Of a stretch of 64,000 nt of DNA, positions 53,899 through 63,037 are shown in pieces. This DNA is from Achromobacter sp. UMC71 (GTDB lineage Bacteria > Pseudomonadota > Gammaproteobacteria > Burkholderiales > Burkholderiaceae_B), in assembly GCF_014170305.1 (NCBI RefSeq), contig NZ_LZZT01000018.1, forward strand, positions 332,299-396,298, read 5' to 3'. How positions within the stretch are numbered: the first letter of the stretch is position 1; every line of letters begins with the position of its first letter. A program made the position numbers and the translations under genes. The notes beneath the pieces are model-generated. The model was not told the DNA's origin. It did not search any database and saw nothing but the letters and a program-made list of their open reading frames with translations.

Positions 53899-53923
53899 AA
53901 AAGCGCCCCGACAGGGCGCTTTT
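53899..53923. terminator. Terminator after the DUF3579 gene
   Basis: AAAAGCGCCC and GGGCGCTTTT arms with a 5-nt loop, 12 nt after the stop. It also faces the end of gntR from the other side. Confidence 0.85.
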
Positions 53924-53974
53924 CTTATTCAGGTGCCGCCCATATACGCCCCTATGCAAGGGGCGGGCTGCCCC

Positions 53975-54694
53975 CTACGTGCCGTAACGGTCCAGGATCT
54001 TGCGGATGTCCCGCACGGCGGAGCCATCCGGGCTGAGCAGCGCGCGGGCGGTGACGGATTCCAGGTGGTGCTCAAGCAGATGCAGCACGTGCGGCTCGTC
54101 GCGCGCCCGCAGGCCGGCGACGATTTCGCGGTGCTCGCTGACCGCGCATTCGCTCGAATGCGGCCGGCCATAAAGCGCCAGGATCAATGAACAGCGCGAC
54201 ACGATTTCATTGACGTAGCGGGCATAGACCGCGTTGCCGGACAGTTCGGCCATCAGGATGTGGAATTCGCCGGACAGGCGGATCGATTCGTTGACGCTGT
54301 TACGCGAGCGGGCGGCCTCTTCCTGGGCCACGTGCTGTTCCAGGCGCGCCAGCCCGGCGTCGGTGACATGCAGCACCAGCCGGCGGGCCACGTCGCGTTC
54401 CAGGCAGCGGCGCGCCTCGAAGATATCGTGCGCTTCTTCCAGGCTGGGACGGGCCACCGCGGCGCCGCGGTTCGGGCGCAGGTCGACCAGGCCTTCGCTG
54501 AACAGGCGCGTCAGTACGCCGCGGACGATGGTGCGGCTAACGCCGAAGCGCTCGCCGATGACGTCTTCGGGCAGCTTGTCTCCCGGCAGCAGGGCCTGTT
54601 CGATGATCGCCTGCCGCAAGTTTTTGTATACGATTTCAGTACGGTTTACGTCTTTCCGGGCAGGTCCGGTTGCCGGCGGCAAGGGGGACGTCAT
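53975..54694 (-). CDS. GntR-family regulator with FCD effector domain
   Basis: A 239-residue regulator. The winged helix (about 18-85) includes EDVIGERFGVSRTIVRGVLTRL, and an FCD-type all-helical domain follows (about 95-230) with metal-type histidines such as EFHILM and SEHREIV. FCD regulators respond to carboxylic or amino-acid-type ligands. The ATG at 54694 has GGAG upstream; an upstream in-frame start at 54760 is unlikely. It is divergent from the eight-gene operon, and one operator-like site lies inside its own coding sequence (54623-54634). Confidence 0.88.
   Translation of the reverse strand: MTSPLPPATGPARKDVNRTEIVYKNLRQAIIEQALLPGDKLPEDVIGERFGVSRTIVRGVLTRLFSEGLVDLRPNRGAAVARPSLEEAHDIFEARRCLERDVARRLVLHVTDAGLARLEQHVAQEEAARSRNSVNESIRLSGEFHILMAELSGNAVYARYVNEIVSRCSLILALYGRPHSSECAVSEHREIVAGLRARDEPHVLHLLEHHLESVTARALLSPDGSAVRDIRKILDRYGT
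54623..54634. promoter_or_regulatory. Operator-like site inside gntR
   Basis: TTTGTATACGAT is the exact reverse complement of the site at 54855-54866. It lies in the first third of gntR and could allow looping or roadblock autoregulation. Confidence 0.5.
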
Positions 54695-54854
54695 CGTGGT
54701 GTGATCTCCGAGGCATGCGCGTTCCGGCGGTGGAAAGGCTGCGGCAAGCCGCGCCGGCACGCATTTTCTAAGTGTGAAACAGCATACTACACCGGGCGAT
54801 AAGGGTTAGCGATAGCTTGAAGCACCGAGTCAATGGCGTACATTGTCGGCATAA

Positions 54855-54880
54855 ATCGTATACAAATATTTATACAAAAT
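54855..54880. promoter_or_regulatory. Probable GntR operators in the divergent promoter region
   Basis: ATCGTATACAAA (54855-54866) and a related TTTATACAAAAT (54869-54880) lie side by side in the AT-rich region between gntR and the operon. They resemble the TTGTATACAA core of the palindrome at 54911-54922. Confidence 0.55.
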
Positions 54881-54910
54881 CAGACTGATAATGGGCTGAT
54901 GAAATAACAG

Positions 54911-54922
54911 TTTGTATACAAA
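54911..54922. promoter_or_regulatory. Perfect GntR-type palindrome before the operon
   Basis: TTTGTATACAAA, a perfect 12-bp palindrome of the FCD/GntR type (TNGTNNNACNA pattern), 19 nt before the first operon gene. A bound repressor would block transcription or its start. Confidence 0.65.
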
Positions 54923-54941
54923 ACTGCTAGGGGTTTGATTC

Positions 54942-55688
54942 ATGTCCGCAGCACCCGCCGCCGCGCTTCCCGAAAGCCTTGCCGCCACGCCTTGCCGCCT
55001 GCTGGTGGTCAACGGCAACACCACCGACGCACTGACCGACAGCCTGGCTGGACAGGCGCGCGCCTTTTTTGGCAACGCGGCCGTGGTGCATGCCGTGACG
55101 GCGCCGTTCGGGCCCGCCTATATCGCCAGCCGGGCGCAGGCCGCGGTGGCCGCGCACGCCGTGCTGGATACGGTGGAGCGCGAAGCCGCCCTGGCCGAGG
55201 CCGCGGGCACGCCGTACGACGCCTGTCTGCTGGCCTGTTTCGGCGAACCGGGCATCGGCGCGGTGCGCGAGCGTCTGGGCGTGCCCGTGGCGGGCATGGC
55301 CGAAGCCGCCATCATGACCGCCATGCAGCGCGGCGACCGCTACGCCATTGTCACCGTGGGTCGCTTGTGGCCCGGCATGCTGCGCGAGCAGATCCGCCAG
55401 CTGGGCGTTGAATCCCGTTGCGCGGGCGTGCTGGCGTTGCCCGGCAACGCGCTCGATTACGTGACGCGCTCGCCGGACACCATCGCCGCTGTGGGCCAGG
55501 CCCTGGACGACGCCGCTGCCCTGGGCGCCGACGTGGTGATCGTGGCCGGCGCCGCGCTGGCGGGCTTTCTGCCCAGCCTGCCGCGTCTGCCGCCCGTACC
55601 CGTCATCGACTCCTACCGCGCCGCCCTGGCGCAGGTGCTGGCGCTGGCCACGCTTGACCGCGCCCAGCGCCAGGCCGCCGGCCGCTGA
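54942..55688 (+). CDS. Asp/Glu/hydantoin-racemase-fold protein lacking the second cysteine
   Basis: A 248-residue protein of the Asp/Glu/hydantoin racemase superfamily. The first catalytic cysteine is C99 (LLACFGEPG), and the ligand-binding VNGNTT lies at 23-28. The second catalytic cysteine, usually in a VLGC motif, is A204 (VIVAGAALAG). It should therefore not be a normal two-base racemase; a one-cysteine isomerase, decarboxylase or lyase activity is possible. First gene of the GntR-controlled operon; the ATG at 54942 follows AGGGG. Confidence 0.8.
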   Translation: MSAAPAAALPESLAATPCRLLVVNGNTTDALTDSLAGQARAFFGNAAVVHAVTAPFGPAYIASRAQAAVAAHAVLDTVEREAALAEAAGTPYDACLLACFGEPGIGAVRERLGVPVAGMAEAAIMTAMQRGDRYAIVTVGRLWPGMLREQIRQLGVESRCAGVLALPGNALDYVTRSPDTIAAVGQALDDAAALGADVVIVAGAALAGFLPSLPRLPPVPVIDSYRAALAQVLALATLDRAQRQAAGR

Positions 55689-55766
55689 GCCGCCGCCACG
55701 ACTCATTCGCAAGCCTAGAAGTCCCGCAGAAGTACCCAACCCCATATGCAAGGGAGAATTTCCGCC

Positions 55767-57344
55767 ATGAAGACGCTGCTGAAGTGGACCGCCGGGGCCG
55801 TGATCGCGCTATCGGCCATCACGGGCGCATCCGCCGCCAACACCTTGAAGTGGGGCGCCGCCCGCGACCTGGATTCGCTGGATCCGTATTCCTACGGCAG
55901 CACCTTCAACCTGGCTTTCCTGAACCACGTTTACGAGGCGCTGATCCGCTACGACGACAAGTTCAACATCACGCCCGCGCTGGCCGAATCCTGGGAGTCG
56001 CCGTCGCCCACCGTGCTGCGCTTTCATCTGCGCCGCGGCGTCAAGTTTCACAATGGCGCGCCATTCTCGGCCGACGACGTGGTGGCGTCCATGACCCGGG
56101 TGTCCGACGACGCCTCGCCGCTCAAGGGCAACCTGCCGGCGTTCAAGGCCGTGCGCAAGGTCGACGACTACACCGTCGACATCGAAATGACGCATCCGTA
56201 CCCGCTGATGCTGAACGACCTGACCAACATCTTCATCTTCAACCGCCAGTGGCTGGTGGACAACAACAGCCTGAAACCCACGGACGCCGCCAAGAAGATC
56301 GAAGGCTACGCCACCCACAACGCCAACGGCACCGGTCCGTTCAAGGTCGAGTCGTACCGGCCCGACACCCGCACCGTGCTGGTGGTCAACCCCGAGTGGT
56401 GGGACAAGCCGCGCCACAACCTGGACCGCATCGAATTCACGCCGATCGCCTCGGCGCCGACTCGCGTGGCGGCGCTGCTGTCGGGCGACATCAACTTCAC
56501 GGAAAACGCGCCGCTGCAGGATCTGGACCGCCTGCGTGCCGCGCCCAACGTCAAGGTGCTGGCCGCTACCGAGCTGCGCACGCTGTATTTCGGCTTCAAC
56601 CTGGGCGACAAGCTGGTGGGGTCCAACATTGCCGACAAGAACCCGCTGAAAGACCTGCGGGTGCGCCAGGCGCTGTACATGGCGCTGTCGCCCGACCTGC
56701 TGCAAAAGCGCGTGATGCGCGGTTTGTCGCGCACCACTGGCGCCCTGGTGGCGCCGTCGATCCCCGGCTACGAGGCCAAGCAGGAAGAACGCCTGCCGTT
56801 CGACGCCGCCCGCGCCAAGAAGTTCTTGGCCGATGCCGGCTACCCCGACGGCTTCTCCCTGTCGCTGCTGTGCTCGAACGACATGTTCGTCAACGAAGAA
56901 GAACTCTGCCAGGCCGCTGCCTCGATGTGGGCGCGGATCGGCGTGAAGGCCACGCTGGCCAGCGGGCCGCGGTCGTTGCAGAACCCCAAGCGCTCGCGCG
57001 GCGAGTTCGACATCACCATCCACGGCTGGGCCAACGAGCCGCAGATCGACGCCCTGTCGATCCTGCTGCAAGTGATCCACAGCCGCACCGGCCCCAACGG
57101 CGTCTTCAACTGGGGGCAGTGGGGTGATGCGGCGCTGGACGCGCGCATCGAGGCGGCGGCCGCCGAAATGGACCGGCCCAAGCGCGTGCAGATGATGGCC
57201 GACATCCTGCAGACCCTGCATGACGACGTGCGTTTCCTGCCGCTACACCAGCAGCCCATGGCCTGGGCGGTGGGCGCCAACGTCGGCGACGTGCTGCAGA
57301 TGCCCGACAACAAGGCGCGCCTGTGGACCGTGCGCATGAAATAA
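55767..57344 (+). CDS. ABC transporter substrate-binding protein, dipeptide/oligopeptide family
   Basis: A periplasmic binding protein of the DppA/OppA family 5, 525 residues, with a signal peptide ending TGASA-A (about 24). The sequence is typical: LKWGAARDLDSLDPYSYGS, SWESPSPTVLRFHLRRGVKFHNG, and a C-terminal FLPLHQQPMAWAV segment. Despite the family name, members bind many solutes, including heterocycles and opines. The ATG at 55767 has AGGGAG upstream. Second gene of the operon. Confidence 0.9.
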   Translation: MKTLLKWTAGAVIALSAITGASAANTLKWGAARDLDSLDPYSYGSTFNLAFLNHVYEALIRYDDKFNITPALAESWESPSPTVLRFHLRRGVKFHNGAPFSADDVVASMTRVSDDASPLKGNLPAFKAVRKVDDYTVDIEMTHPYPLMLNDLTNIFIFNRQWLVDNNSLKPTDAAKKIEGYATHNANGTGPFKVESYRPDTRTVLVVNPEWWDKPRHNLDRIEFTPIASAPTRVAALLSGDINFTENAPLQDLDRLRAAPNVKVLAATELRTLYFGFNLGDKLVGSNIADKNPLKDLRVRQALYMALSPDLLQKRVMRGLSRTTGALVAPSIPGYEAKQEERLPFDAARAKKFLADAGYPDGFSLSLLCSNDMFVNEEELCQAAASMWARIGVKATLASGPRSLQNPKRSRGEFDITIHGWANEPQIDALSILLQVIHSRTGPNGVFNWGQWGDAALDARIEAAAAEMDRPKRVQMMADILQTLHDDVRFLPLHQQPMAWAVGANVGDVLQMPDNKARLWTVRMK

Positions 57345-57399
57345 GGGCGGCCCGGCCGCAGCCGCGGCCGGCTCTGGGGCTGACAGGAAGGGGGCGCAC

Positions 57400-58392
57400 A
57401 TGCTGGCGTTCATAGTTAGACGGGTCTTCAACGCGGTCGGCGTGATGCTGGCGGTGGCGTTGCTGGCGTTCGTGATTTTCCGTTTCGTCGGCGACCCCGT
57501 CGACATGATGCTCAACGAGCAGGCCTCGCAGACGCAGCGCGACGAGCTGCGCGAGCGCCTGGGCCTGAATGCGTCCGTGGGCATGCAATTCGTGCATTTC
57601 GTGGCCAACGCCGCGCATGGCGAGTTCGGCATTTCGTACCGCAACCAGCAGGACGTGTTCGCGCTGGTCGCCGAGCGCTTTCCGGCCACGTTCGAGCTGG
57701 TCATGATGGCTACCTTGCTGTCGCTGGTGGTGGGGGTGCCGCTGGGTGTGCTGACCGCCATCTACCGCAAGTCGCGGGTGGCGCAGGCGCTGCAGTTCGT
57801 GTCCATCCTGGGCATTTCGTTGCCCAGCTTCGTGGTGGGCATCATGCTGATCCTGATCTTCTCGGTGCAGCTGGGCTGGCTGCCGGGCTTTGGCCGCGGC
57901 GACACGGTCCGGATCGGCGGCTGGACGACGGGCCTGTTGACGCCGTCGGGCCGCGCCGCGCTGGTGCTGCCGTCCATCACGCTGGCGCTGTTTCAGATCA
58001 CGCTGATCATGCGGCTGGTGCGGGCCGAGATGCTGGAAACGCTGCGCACCGAGTTCATCAAGTTCGCCCGCGCCCGCGGCCTGCCCGACCGGGTGGTGCA
58101 TTTCCGGCTGGCGCTGCGCAACTGCCTGATGCCGGTCATTACCGTGACCGGCATGCAAATCGGCAACCTGATCGCATTCGCGCTGATCACCGAGACCGTG
58201 TTCCAGTGGCCCGGCATGGGCCTGCTATTCATCCAATCGGTCATGTTCGTGGATATTCCCGTCATGGCCGCCTACCTGGTGATCGTGTCCTTCATCTTCG
58301 TGGCGCTGAACACGCTGGTGGACATGATGTACGGCGTGGTCGATCCGCGCCTGCGCAGCCAGCACGTCAAAGGAGGCGCCAATGCTCACTAA
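57400..58392 (+). CDS. ABC transporter permease, DppB type
   Basis: A 330-residue inner-membrane permease of the DppB/OppB family with six helices. The N-terminal helix starts MLAFIVRRVFNAVGVML, and the EAA loop region is FIKFARARGLPDRVVHFRLALRN (near 225-247). It overlaps the next permease gene by 11 bp. Third gene of the operon. Confidence 0.92.
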   Translation: MLAFIVRRVFNAVGVMLAVALLAFVIFRFVGDPVDMMLNEQASQTQRDELRERLGLNASVGMQFVHFVANAAHGEFGISYRNQQDVFALVAERFPATFELVMMATLLSLVVGVPLGVLTAIYRKSRVAQALQFVSILGISLPSFVVGIMLILIFSVQLGWLPGFGRGDTVRIGGWTTGLLTPSGRAALVLPSITLALFQITLIMRLVRAEMLETLRTEFIKFARARGLPDRVVHFRLALRNCLMPVITVTGMQIGNLIAFALITETVFQWPGMGLLFIQSVMFVDIPVMAAYLVIVSFIFVALNTLVDMMYGVVDPRLRSQHVKGGANAH

Positions 58393-59323
58393 ACCGTTTT
58401 CCGGCCAGGGCCGCGGCCGGCTCGCGCGGATGCTGCAAAGCGACCTGTGGTGGAGCCTGCGGCAGGACTACGTGGCGATGGGCGCGGGCCTCGTGCTGCT
58501 GGCGGTGGTGCTGCTGGCCGTGTTCGCGCCGCTGATCGCGCCGCAGAATCCGTACGACCTGGCGCAACTGGACCTGTTGAACGCCGAATTGCCGCCGCGC
58601 TGGGTCGCCGGGGGCGAGGCCCAGTTCCTGCTGGGCACCGACACCCAGGGGCGCGATGTCTGGTCGGCAATCCTGTATGGCTCGCGCATGTCGCTGGTGA
58701 TCGGGCTGGCCACCGTGGTGCTGTCGTTGGCAATCGGTCTGTTGGTCGGGCTGGCGGCGGGGTATTTCGGCGGCTGGGTCGACAACGCGCTGATGCGGGT
58801 CGGCGACACGCTGCTCAGCATCCCCACCATCCTGGTCGCGATCCTGGTGACCGCAGTGTTCCGGCAACTGCTGCCGCCCGGCATGCGCGAAACGCTGTCG
58901 TCCGTGATCCTGATCCTGGCGATCTCCATGACCAACTGGGTGCAGTACGCCCGCACCGTGCGCGCCTCGGCGCTGGTCGAGCGCGGCAAGGAATACGTAC
59001 AGGCTGCCCGACTGATCCGCGTCAGTTCGCTGCGCATCATGCTGACGCACATCCTGCCCAATACGCTGACCCCGGTCATGGTGACCGCCACCCTCAACCT
59101 GGGCCTGGCAATCCTGATTGAGGCGACGCTGAGTTTTCTGGGCGTGGGCATGCCGCCGACCGAACCGTCGTTGGGCACCCTGATCCGGCTGGGCAACCAG
59201 TTCCTGTTCTCGGGCCAATGGTGGGTGGTGGTCTTTCCCGCCCTGTACCTGAGCTTGATCGTGCTGGTGGTGAACCTGCTGGGCGACTGGCTGCGCGATG
59301 CCTTGAATCCCCGCCTGCGCTGA
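58382..59323 (+). CDS. ABC transporter permease, DppC type
   Basis: A 313-residue permease of the DppC/OppC family, with the N-terminal OppC-type helix (about 32-54), LLGTDTQGRDVWSAILYGSR, and the EAA loop EYVQAARLIRVSSLRIMLTHILPN (near 204-227). Its ATG lies inside the 3' end of the DppB-type gene. Fourth gene of the operon. Confidence 0.92.
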   Translation: MLTKPFSGQGRGRLARMLQSDLWWSLRQDYVAMGAGLVLLAVVLLAVFAPLIAPQNPYDLAQLDLLNAELPPRWVAGGEAQFLLGTDTQGRDVWSAILYGSRMSLVIGLATVVLSLAIGLLVGLAAGYFGGWVDNALMRVGDTLLSIPTILVAILVTAVFRQLLPPGMRETLSSVILILAISMTNWVQYARTVRASALVERGKEYVQAARLIRVSSLRIMLTHILPNTLTPVMVTATLNLGLAILIEATLSFLGVGMPPTEPSLGTLIRLGNQFLFSGQWWVVVFPALYLSLIVLVVNLLGDWLRDALNPRLR

Positions 59324-59352
59324 GCGCGGCAACCGACACAGACACACGAACC

Positions 59353-60546
59353 ATGCAAAACGCAACCTTGTATACCCATGTCCGCCCGGCAGGCGGCGAG
59401 ACCGCCTCGGTGCTGGTGCGCGACGGGCGCTTCGCGGCCGTCGACGGGCCGGTGCCCGACAGCGTGCCGCGGGTGGACGGCGGCGGCGCCATCCTGCTGC
59501 CCGGCCTGATCGACGCGCACGCCCATCTGGACAAGACGATGTACGGCATGCCCTGGTACCGCAACGAAGTGGGCCCGCGCCTGATCGACAAGATCGACAA
59601 CGAACGCCTGGAAAAGCGGCGCCTGGGCATCGACCCGTATCGCCAATCGGCCCGCCAGATTGTGATGTCGGTGGCCGATGGCACCAGCCATATCCGCAGC
59701 CACGTCGATGTGGATACCGATATCGGCGTGGCCGCCATCGAAGGCGTGATGCGCGCCCGCGATCAGTACCGCGACCAGATCGACGTGCAGATCGTGGCCT
59801 TTCCGCAAAGCGGACTGCTGATCCGTCCGGGCACGTTGGAATTGCTGGAACAGGCTCTGCGCATGGGCGCGGACGTGGTCGGCGGGCTGGACCCTGCGGG
59901 CATGGACCGCGACCCCAAGGGCCACCTGGACGCCATCTTCGGCCTGGCCGACAAGCACGGCAAGCCCATCGACATCCACCTGCACGAAGCCGGCGAGCTG
60001 GGCGCGTTCTCGATGCAGATGACCATTGACCGCGTGCTGGCGCTGGGCATGCAGGGCAAGGTGACGCTATCGCATTCGTTCTGCCTGGGCATGCCTGATG
60101 CGCAGGCGGTGCAGGGGCTGGTCGACGGCCTGCTGGAAGCCGGCGTGCACATCATGACCACCGGCTCGGCCTCGCGGCCGGTGCCGAACGTGGCGCGGCT
60201 GCATGCGGCCGGCGTGGTCGTCTGTACCGGCAACGACGGCATGCGCGACACCTGGGGTCCCTACGGCAAGCCCGACATGCTGGAACGCACCATGCTGGTG
60301 GGCCTGCGCAACAATTTCCGCCGCGACGACGAGCTGGCCCTGGCCCTGCACGTGGCCACCTACGGCAATGCCCGCGTGATGGACCTGGCCGACTACGGCC
60401 TGGCGCCAGGCTGCCACGCCGACTTCGTGCTGGTCGATGCCGAAACGGTGGCCGAGGCCATCGTCTCGCGCCCGCTACGCAAGCTGGTGGTCAAGCGCGG
60501 CCAAGTGGTGGCGCGCGATGGCCGGGCGCTGGTGGAGGCGCCATAA
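59353..60546 (+). CDS. Cytosine-deaminase-like amidohydrolase
   Basis: A 397-residue metal-dependent hydrolase of the cytosine deaminase-like group. The metal motif is intact: IDAHAHLDKT with H56, H58 and D60, then DIHLHEAG, LSHSFCLG and the aspartate of GNDGMRDTWG. Such enzymes deaminate or hydrolyse cyclic N-containing compounds such as cytosine, isocytosine or creatinine-like rings. It is joined to the next gene by TAATG (stop/start overlap of one base). Probably the first catabolic enzyme of the pathway. Confidence 0.85.
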   Translation: MQNATLYTHVRPAGGETASVLVRDGRFAAVDGPVPDSVPRVDGGGAILLPGLIDAHAHLDKTMYGMPWYRNEVGPRLIDKIDNERLEKRRLGIDPYRQSARQIVMSVADGTSHIRSHVDVDTDIGVAAIEGVMRARDQYRDQIDVQIVAFPQSGLLIRPGTLELLEQALRMGADVVGGLDPAGMDRDPKGHLDAIFGLADKHGKPIDIHLHEAGELGAFSMQMTIDRVLALGMQGKVTLSHSFCLGMPDAQAVQGLVDGLLEAGVHIMTTGSASRPVPNVARLHAAGVVVCTGNDGMRDTWGPYGKPDMLERTMLVGLRNNFRRDDELALALHVATYGNARVMDLADYGLAPGCHADFVLVDAETVAEAIVSRPLRKLVVKRGQVVARDGRALVEAP

Positions 60547-62033
60547 TGGCCGCCCGCGATGACCTGACGCTGTTGACCGCGCGCTGGGTGGTGGGCCACG
60601 AGAACGGCCGCCATTGCCTGTACGAGAATGGCGAAGTCGTGTTCCAGGGCGACCGCATTGTCTATGTGGGCCATCGCTATCCAGGCCCGGTCGCGCGCCG
60701 CCACGATTACGGCCGGGCGTTGATCGGACCGGGTTTCGTCGATCTGGATGCGTTGTCGGACCTGGACACCACCATCCTGGGTTTCGATAATTCGCCTGCC
60801 TGGCGCAAGGGCCGCATCTGGCCCGACACCTATATGAAGCGGGGGCCGTACGAGATGTACACCCCGGGCGAGCTGGCCTTCCAGAAGCGCTATGCCTTTG
60901 CCCAGCTGATCTGCAACGGCATCACCACGGCGCTGCCGATCGCATCGCTGTTCTACCGGGTGTGGGGCGAAACCCGCGAGGAATTCCTGTCGGCGGCCCA
61001 GGCGGCCGGCGAACTGGGCCTGCGCGTCTACCTGGGCCCGGCCTACCGTAGCGGCCATACCTACGTGGACGGACAGGGCAATATCCGCTGCCACTACGAC
61101 GAGGCGCGCGGCCAGGCGGGGCTGGCGCAGGCGGTGGCATTCTGCGACGACATCGACGGCCTGCACGACGGCCGGGTGCGCGCCATGCTGTCGCCGGACC
61201 GCATCGAAACCTGCACGCCCGACCTGCTGCGCGCGTCCGCGGCGATCGCGCGCGATCGTGACTTGCCCATCCGGCTGCATTGCTGCCAGTCGCGCCTGGA
61301 ATACGACCTGGTGCTCGAGCAGCACGGCATGAGCCCGCCCGAATGGCTGCAAAGCCTGGGCTTCCTGTCCGAACGGGCGCTGTTGCCGCATGGCACCTAC
61401 GTGTCCGGCTCGCGCCAGATCGACCGGCCCGGCCGCGACCTGGAAATCATCCGCGACGCGGGCGCCGCCATCGTGCATTGCCCGTTGGTCTCGGCGCGCC
61501 ATGGCGCCACGCTGGAATCCTTCGCCCGCTACCGCAAGCTGGGCGTGAAGATCGGCATGGGCACCGATACCTGGCCGCCGGACATGGTGCTGAACATGCA
61601 GGTGGGCCTGATGCTGTGCCGCGTGATGGACCAGTCCACCGAGGCGGTGCGCTCGGAAGACTATTACGACGCCGCCACGGTCGGCGGGGCCGATGCCCTG
61701 GGCCGGCCCGACCTGGGCCGCCTGGCGGCGGGCGCCAAGGCCGATATCGTGGTGTTCGATTTTTCCCACGACCGCAATGGCCAGCTGATCGATCCCATCC
61801 AGACGCTGATGGTGGGGGGCAGTGGCCGCGATGTGTCGCAGGTGGTCATCGACGGCCGCTTCGTCATGGTCGACGGCCACATTCCCGGCTTTGACGCGCG
61901 CCTGGCGCAAGCCCAGGCCCAGGACCAGTTCGACGGCCTGGTGGCCCGCTATCCCGACCGCACCTGGGGCCACCCCGCGGTCGGCGAGATTTTCTCTTCC
62001 AGTTATCCGCGGCCCCCAAGGAGCCCGTCATGA
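60546..62033 (+). CDS. Amidohydrolase with altered HxH metal motif
   Basis: A 495-residue amidohydrolase-superfamily protein of the TrzA/AtzA-like chlorohydrolase/deaminase type. In the PGFVDxHxH position it reads PGFVDLDAL, so both metal histidines (positions 68 and 70) are replaced by Asp and Leu. Later elements remain: RLHCCQS, PHGTYVSGS and GMGTDTWPPDM. It may be a non-canonical enzyme binding metal differently, or a partner of the intact amidohydrolase just upstream. Its stop overlaps the next start (ATGA). Confidence 0.8.
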   Translation: MAARDDLTLLTARWVVGHENGRHCLYENGEVVFQGDRIVYVGHRYPGPVARRHDYGRALIGPGFVDLDALSDLDTTILGFDNSPAWRKGRIWPDTYMKRGPYEMYTPGELAFQKRYAFAQLICNGITTALPIASLFYRVWGETREEFLSAAQAAGELGLRVYLGPAYRSGHTYVDGQGNIRCHYDEARGQAGLAQAVAFCDDIDGLHDGRVRAMLSPDRIETCTPDLLRASAAIARDRDLPIRLHCCQSRLEYDLVLEQHGMSPPEWLQSLGFLSERALLPHGTYVSGSRQIDRPGRDLEIIRDAGAAIVHCPLVSARHGATLESFARYRKLGVKIGMGTDTWPPDMVLNMQVGLMLCRVMDQSTEAVRSEDYYDAATVGGADALGRPDLGRLAAGAKADIVVFDFSHDRNGQLIDPIQTLMVGGSGRDVSQVVIDGRFVMVDGHIPGFDARLAQAQAQDQFDGLVARYPDRTWGHPAVGEIFSSSYPRPPRSPS

Positions 62034-63037
62034 CGACCGTTCCCAGCCCCGCTGCCCCGACGCTGTCGGTGCGCGGCCTGTCGGTGGAATTTCCCACCCG
62101 CCACGGCACCCTGGTCGCCACGCGCGACATCTCGTTCGACATCGCGCCCGGTGAAATCCTGGGCATGGTGGGCGAATCGGGCGCCGGTAAATCGCTGACC
62201 GGCATGGCGGTCATTGGTCTGCTGGAGCCGCCCGGCCGCCTGGGCGGCGGCGAGATCCTCCTGGCCGGCAAGCGCATCGACAACCTGCCGCCCAAGGCCC
62301 GCCAGCGGTTGCGCGGCAAGGAGATCGGCGCGATCTTCCAGGACCCGCTGACCAGCCTGCACCCGCTCTTCACGGTGGGCGATCAATTGATCGAAACGAT
62401 CCGCCATCACGACCGGAGCTCGCCCGCCGCGGCCCGGCAGCGGGCGCTGGAACTGCTGCTGGCGGTGGGCATCCCGGCGGCGGACCGCCGCATCGACCAC
62501 TATCCGCACCAGTTTTCCGGCGGCATGCGCCAACGGGTGGTGATTGCGCTGGCGCTGGCGGCCCGGCCGCGCCTGATCATCGCGGACGAGCCGACGACGG
62601 CGCTGGACGTGTCGGTGCAGGCGCAGATCACGGCGCTGCTGCGTCGCCTGTGCCGCGAACAGGGCACGTCGGTGTTGCTGGTAACGCACGACATGGGCGT
62701 GATCGCGGAGACCGCGGACCGGGTGGCGGTGATGTACGCGGGCCGCATCGTGGAGATCGGCCCGGTGCTGGAGGTGCTGCGGCGCCCCGGCCATCCGTAC
62801 ACGCAGGGCCTGATGAATGCCATTCCGGGCCTGCGCCACCGCGCCGCCCGGCTGAACCAGATCGACGGCGCGATGCCGCGGCTGCACGCGATGCCGGACG
62901 GCTGCGCGTTCCATCCGCGCTGCGCCCTGGCCGGCCCGCGTTGCGGCCAGGCCCGTCCCGCGCTGGCGGCCTCGCCGTCCGGCGCCACGGTCAGCGCCTG
63001 CTGGCTGCACCAAGGAGGCGTCGCTCATGCCGCATGA
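62030..63037 (+). CDS. ABC transporter ATP-binding protein, DppD type
   Basis: A 335-residue ATPase of the DppD/OppD family. Walker A is GESGAGKS (48-55), the signature FSGGMRQR, and Walker [13 protein letters not shown]; the C-terminal oligopeptide-transport domain has a cysteine pattern [14 protein letters not shown]. Its ATG overlaps the preceding stop by 4 nt and its own 3' end overlaps dppF-type gene by 11 bp. Confidence 0.93.
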   Translation: MTTVPSPAAPTLSVRGLSVEFPTRHGTLVATRDISFDIAPGEILGMVGESGAGKSLTGMAVIGLLEPPGRLGGGEILLAGKRIDNLPPKARQRLRGKEIGAIFQDPLTSLHPLFTVGDQLIETIRHHDRSSPAAARQRALELLLAVGIPAADRRIDHYPHQFSGGMRQRVVIALALAARPRLIIADEPTTALDVSVQAQITALLRRLCREQGTSVLLVTHDMGVIAETADRVAVMYAGRIVEIGPVLEVLRRPGHPYTQGLMNAIPGLRHRAARLNQIDGAMPRLHAMPDGCAFHPRCALAGPRCGQARPALAASPSGATVSACWLHQGGVAHAA

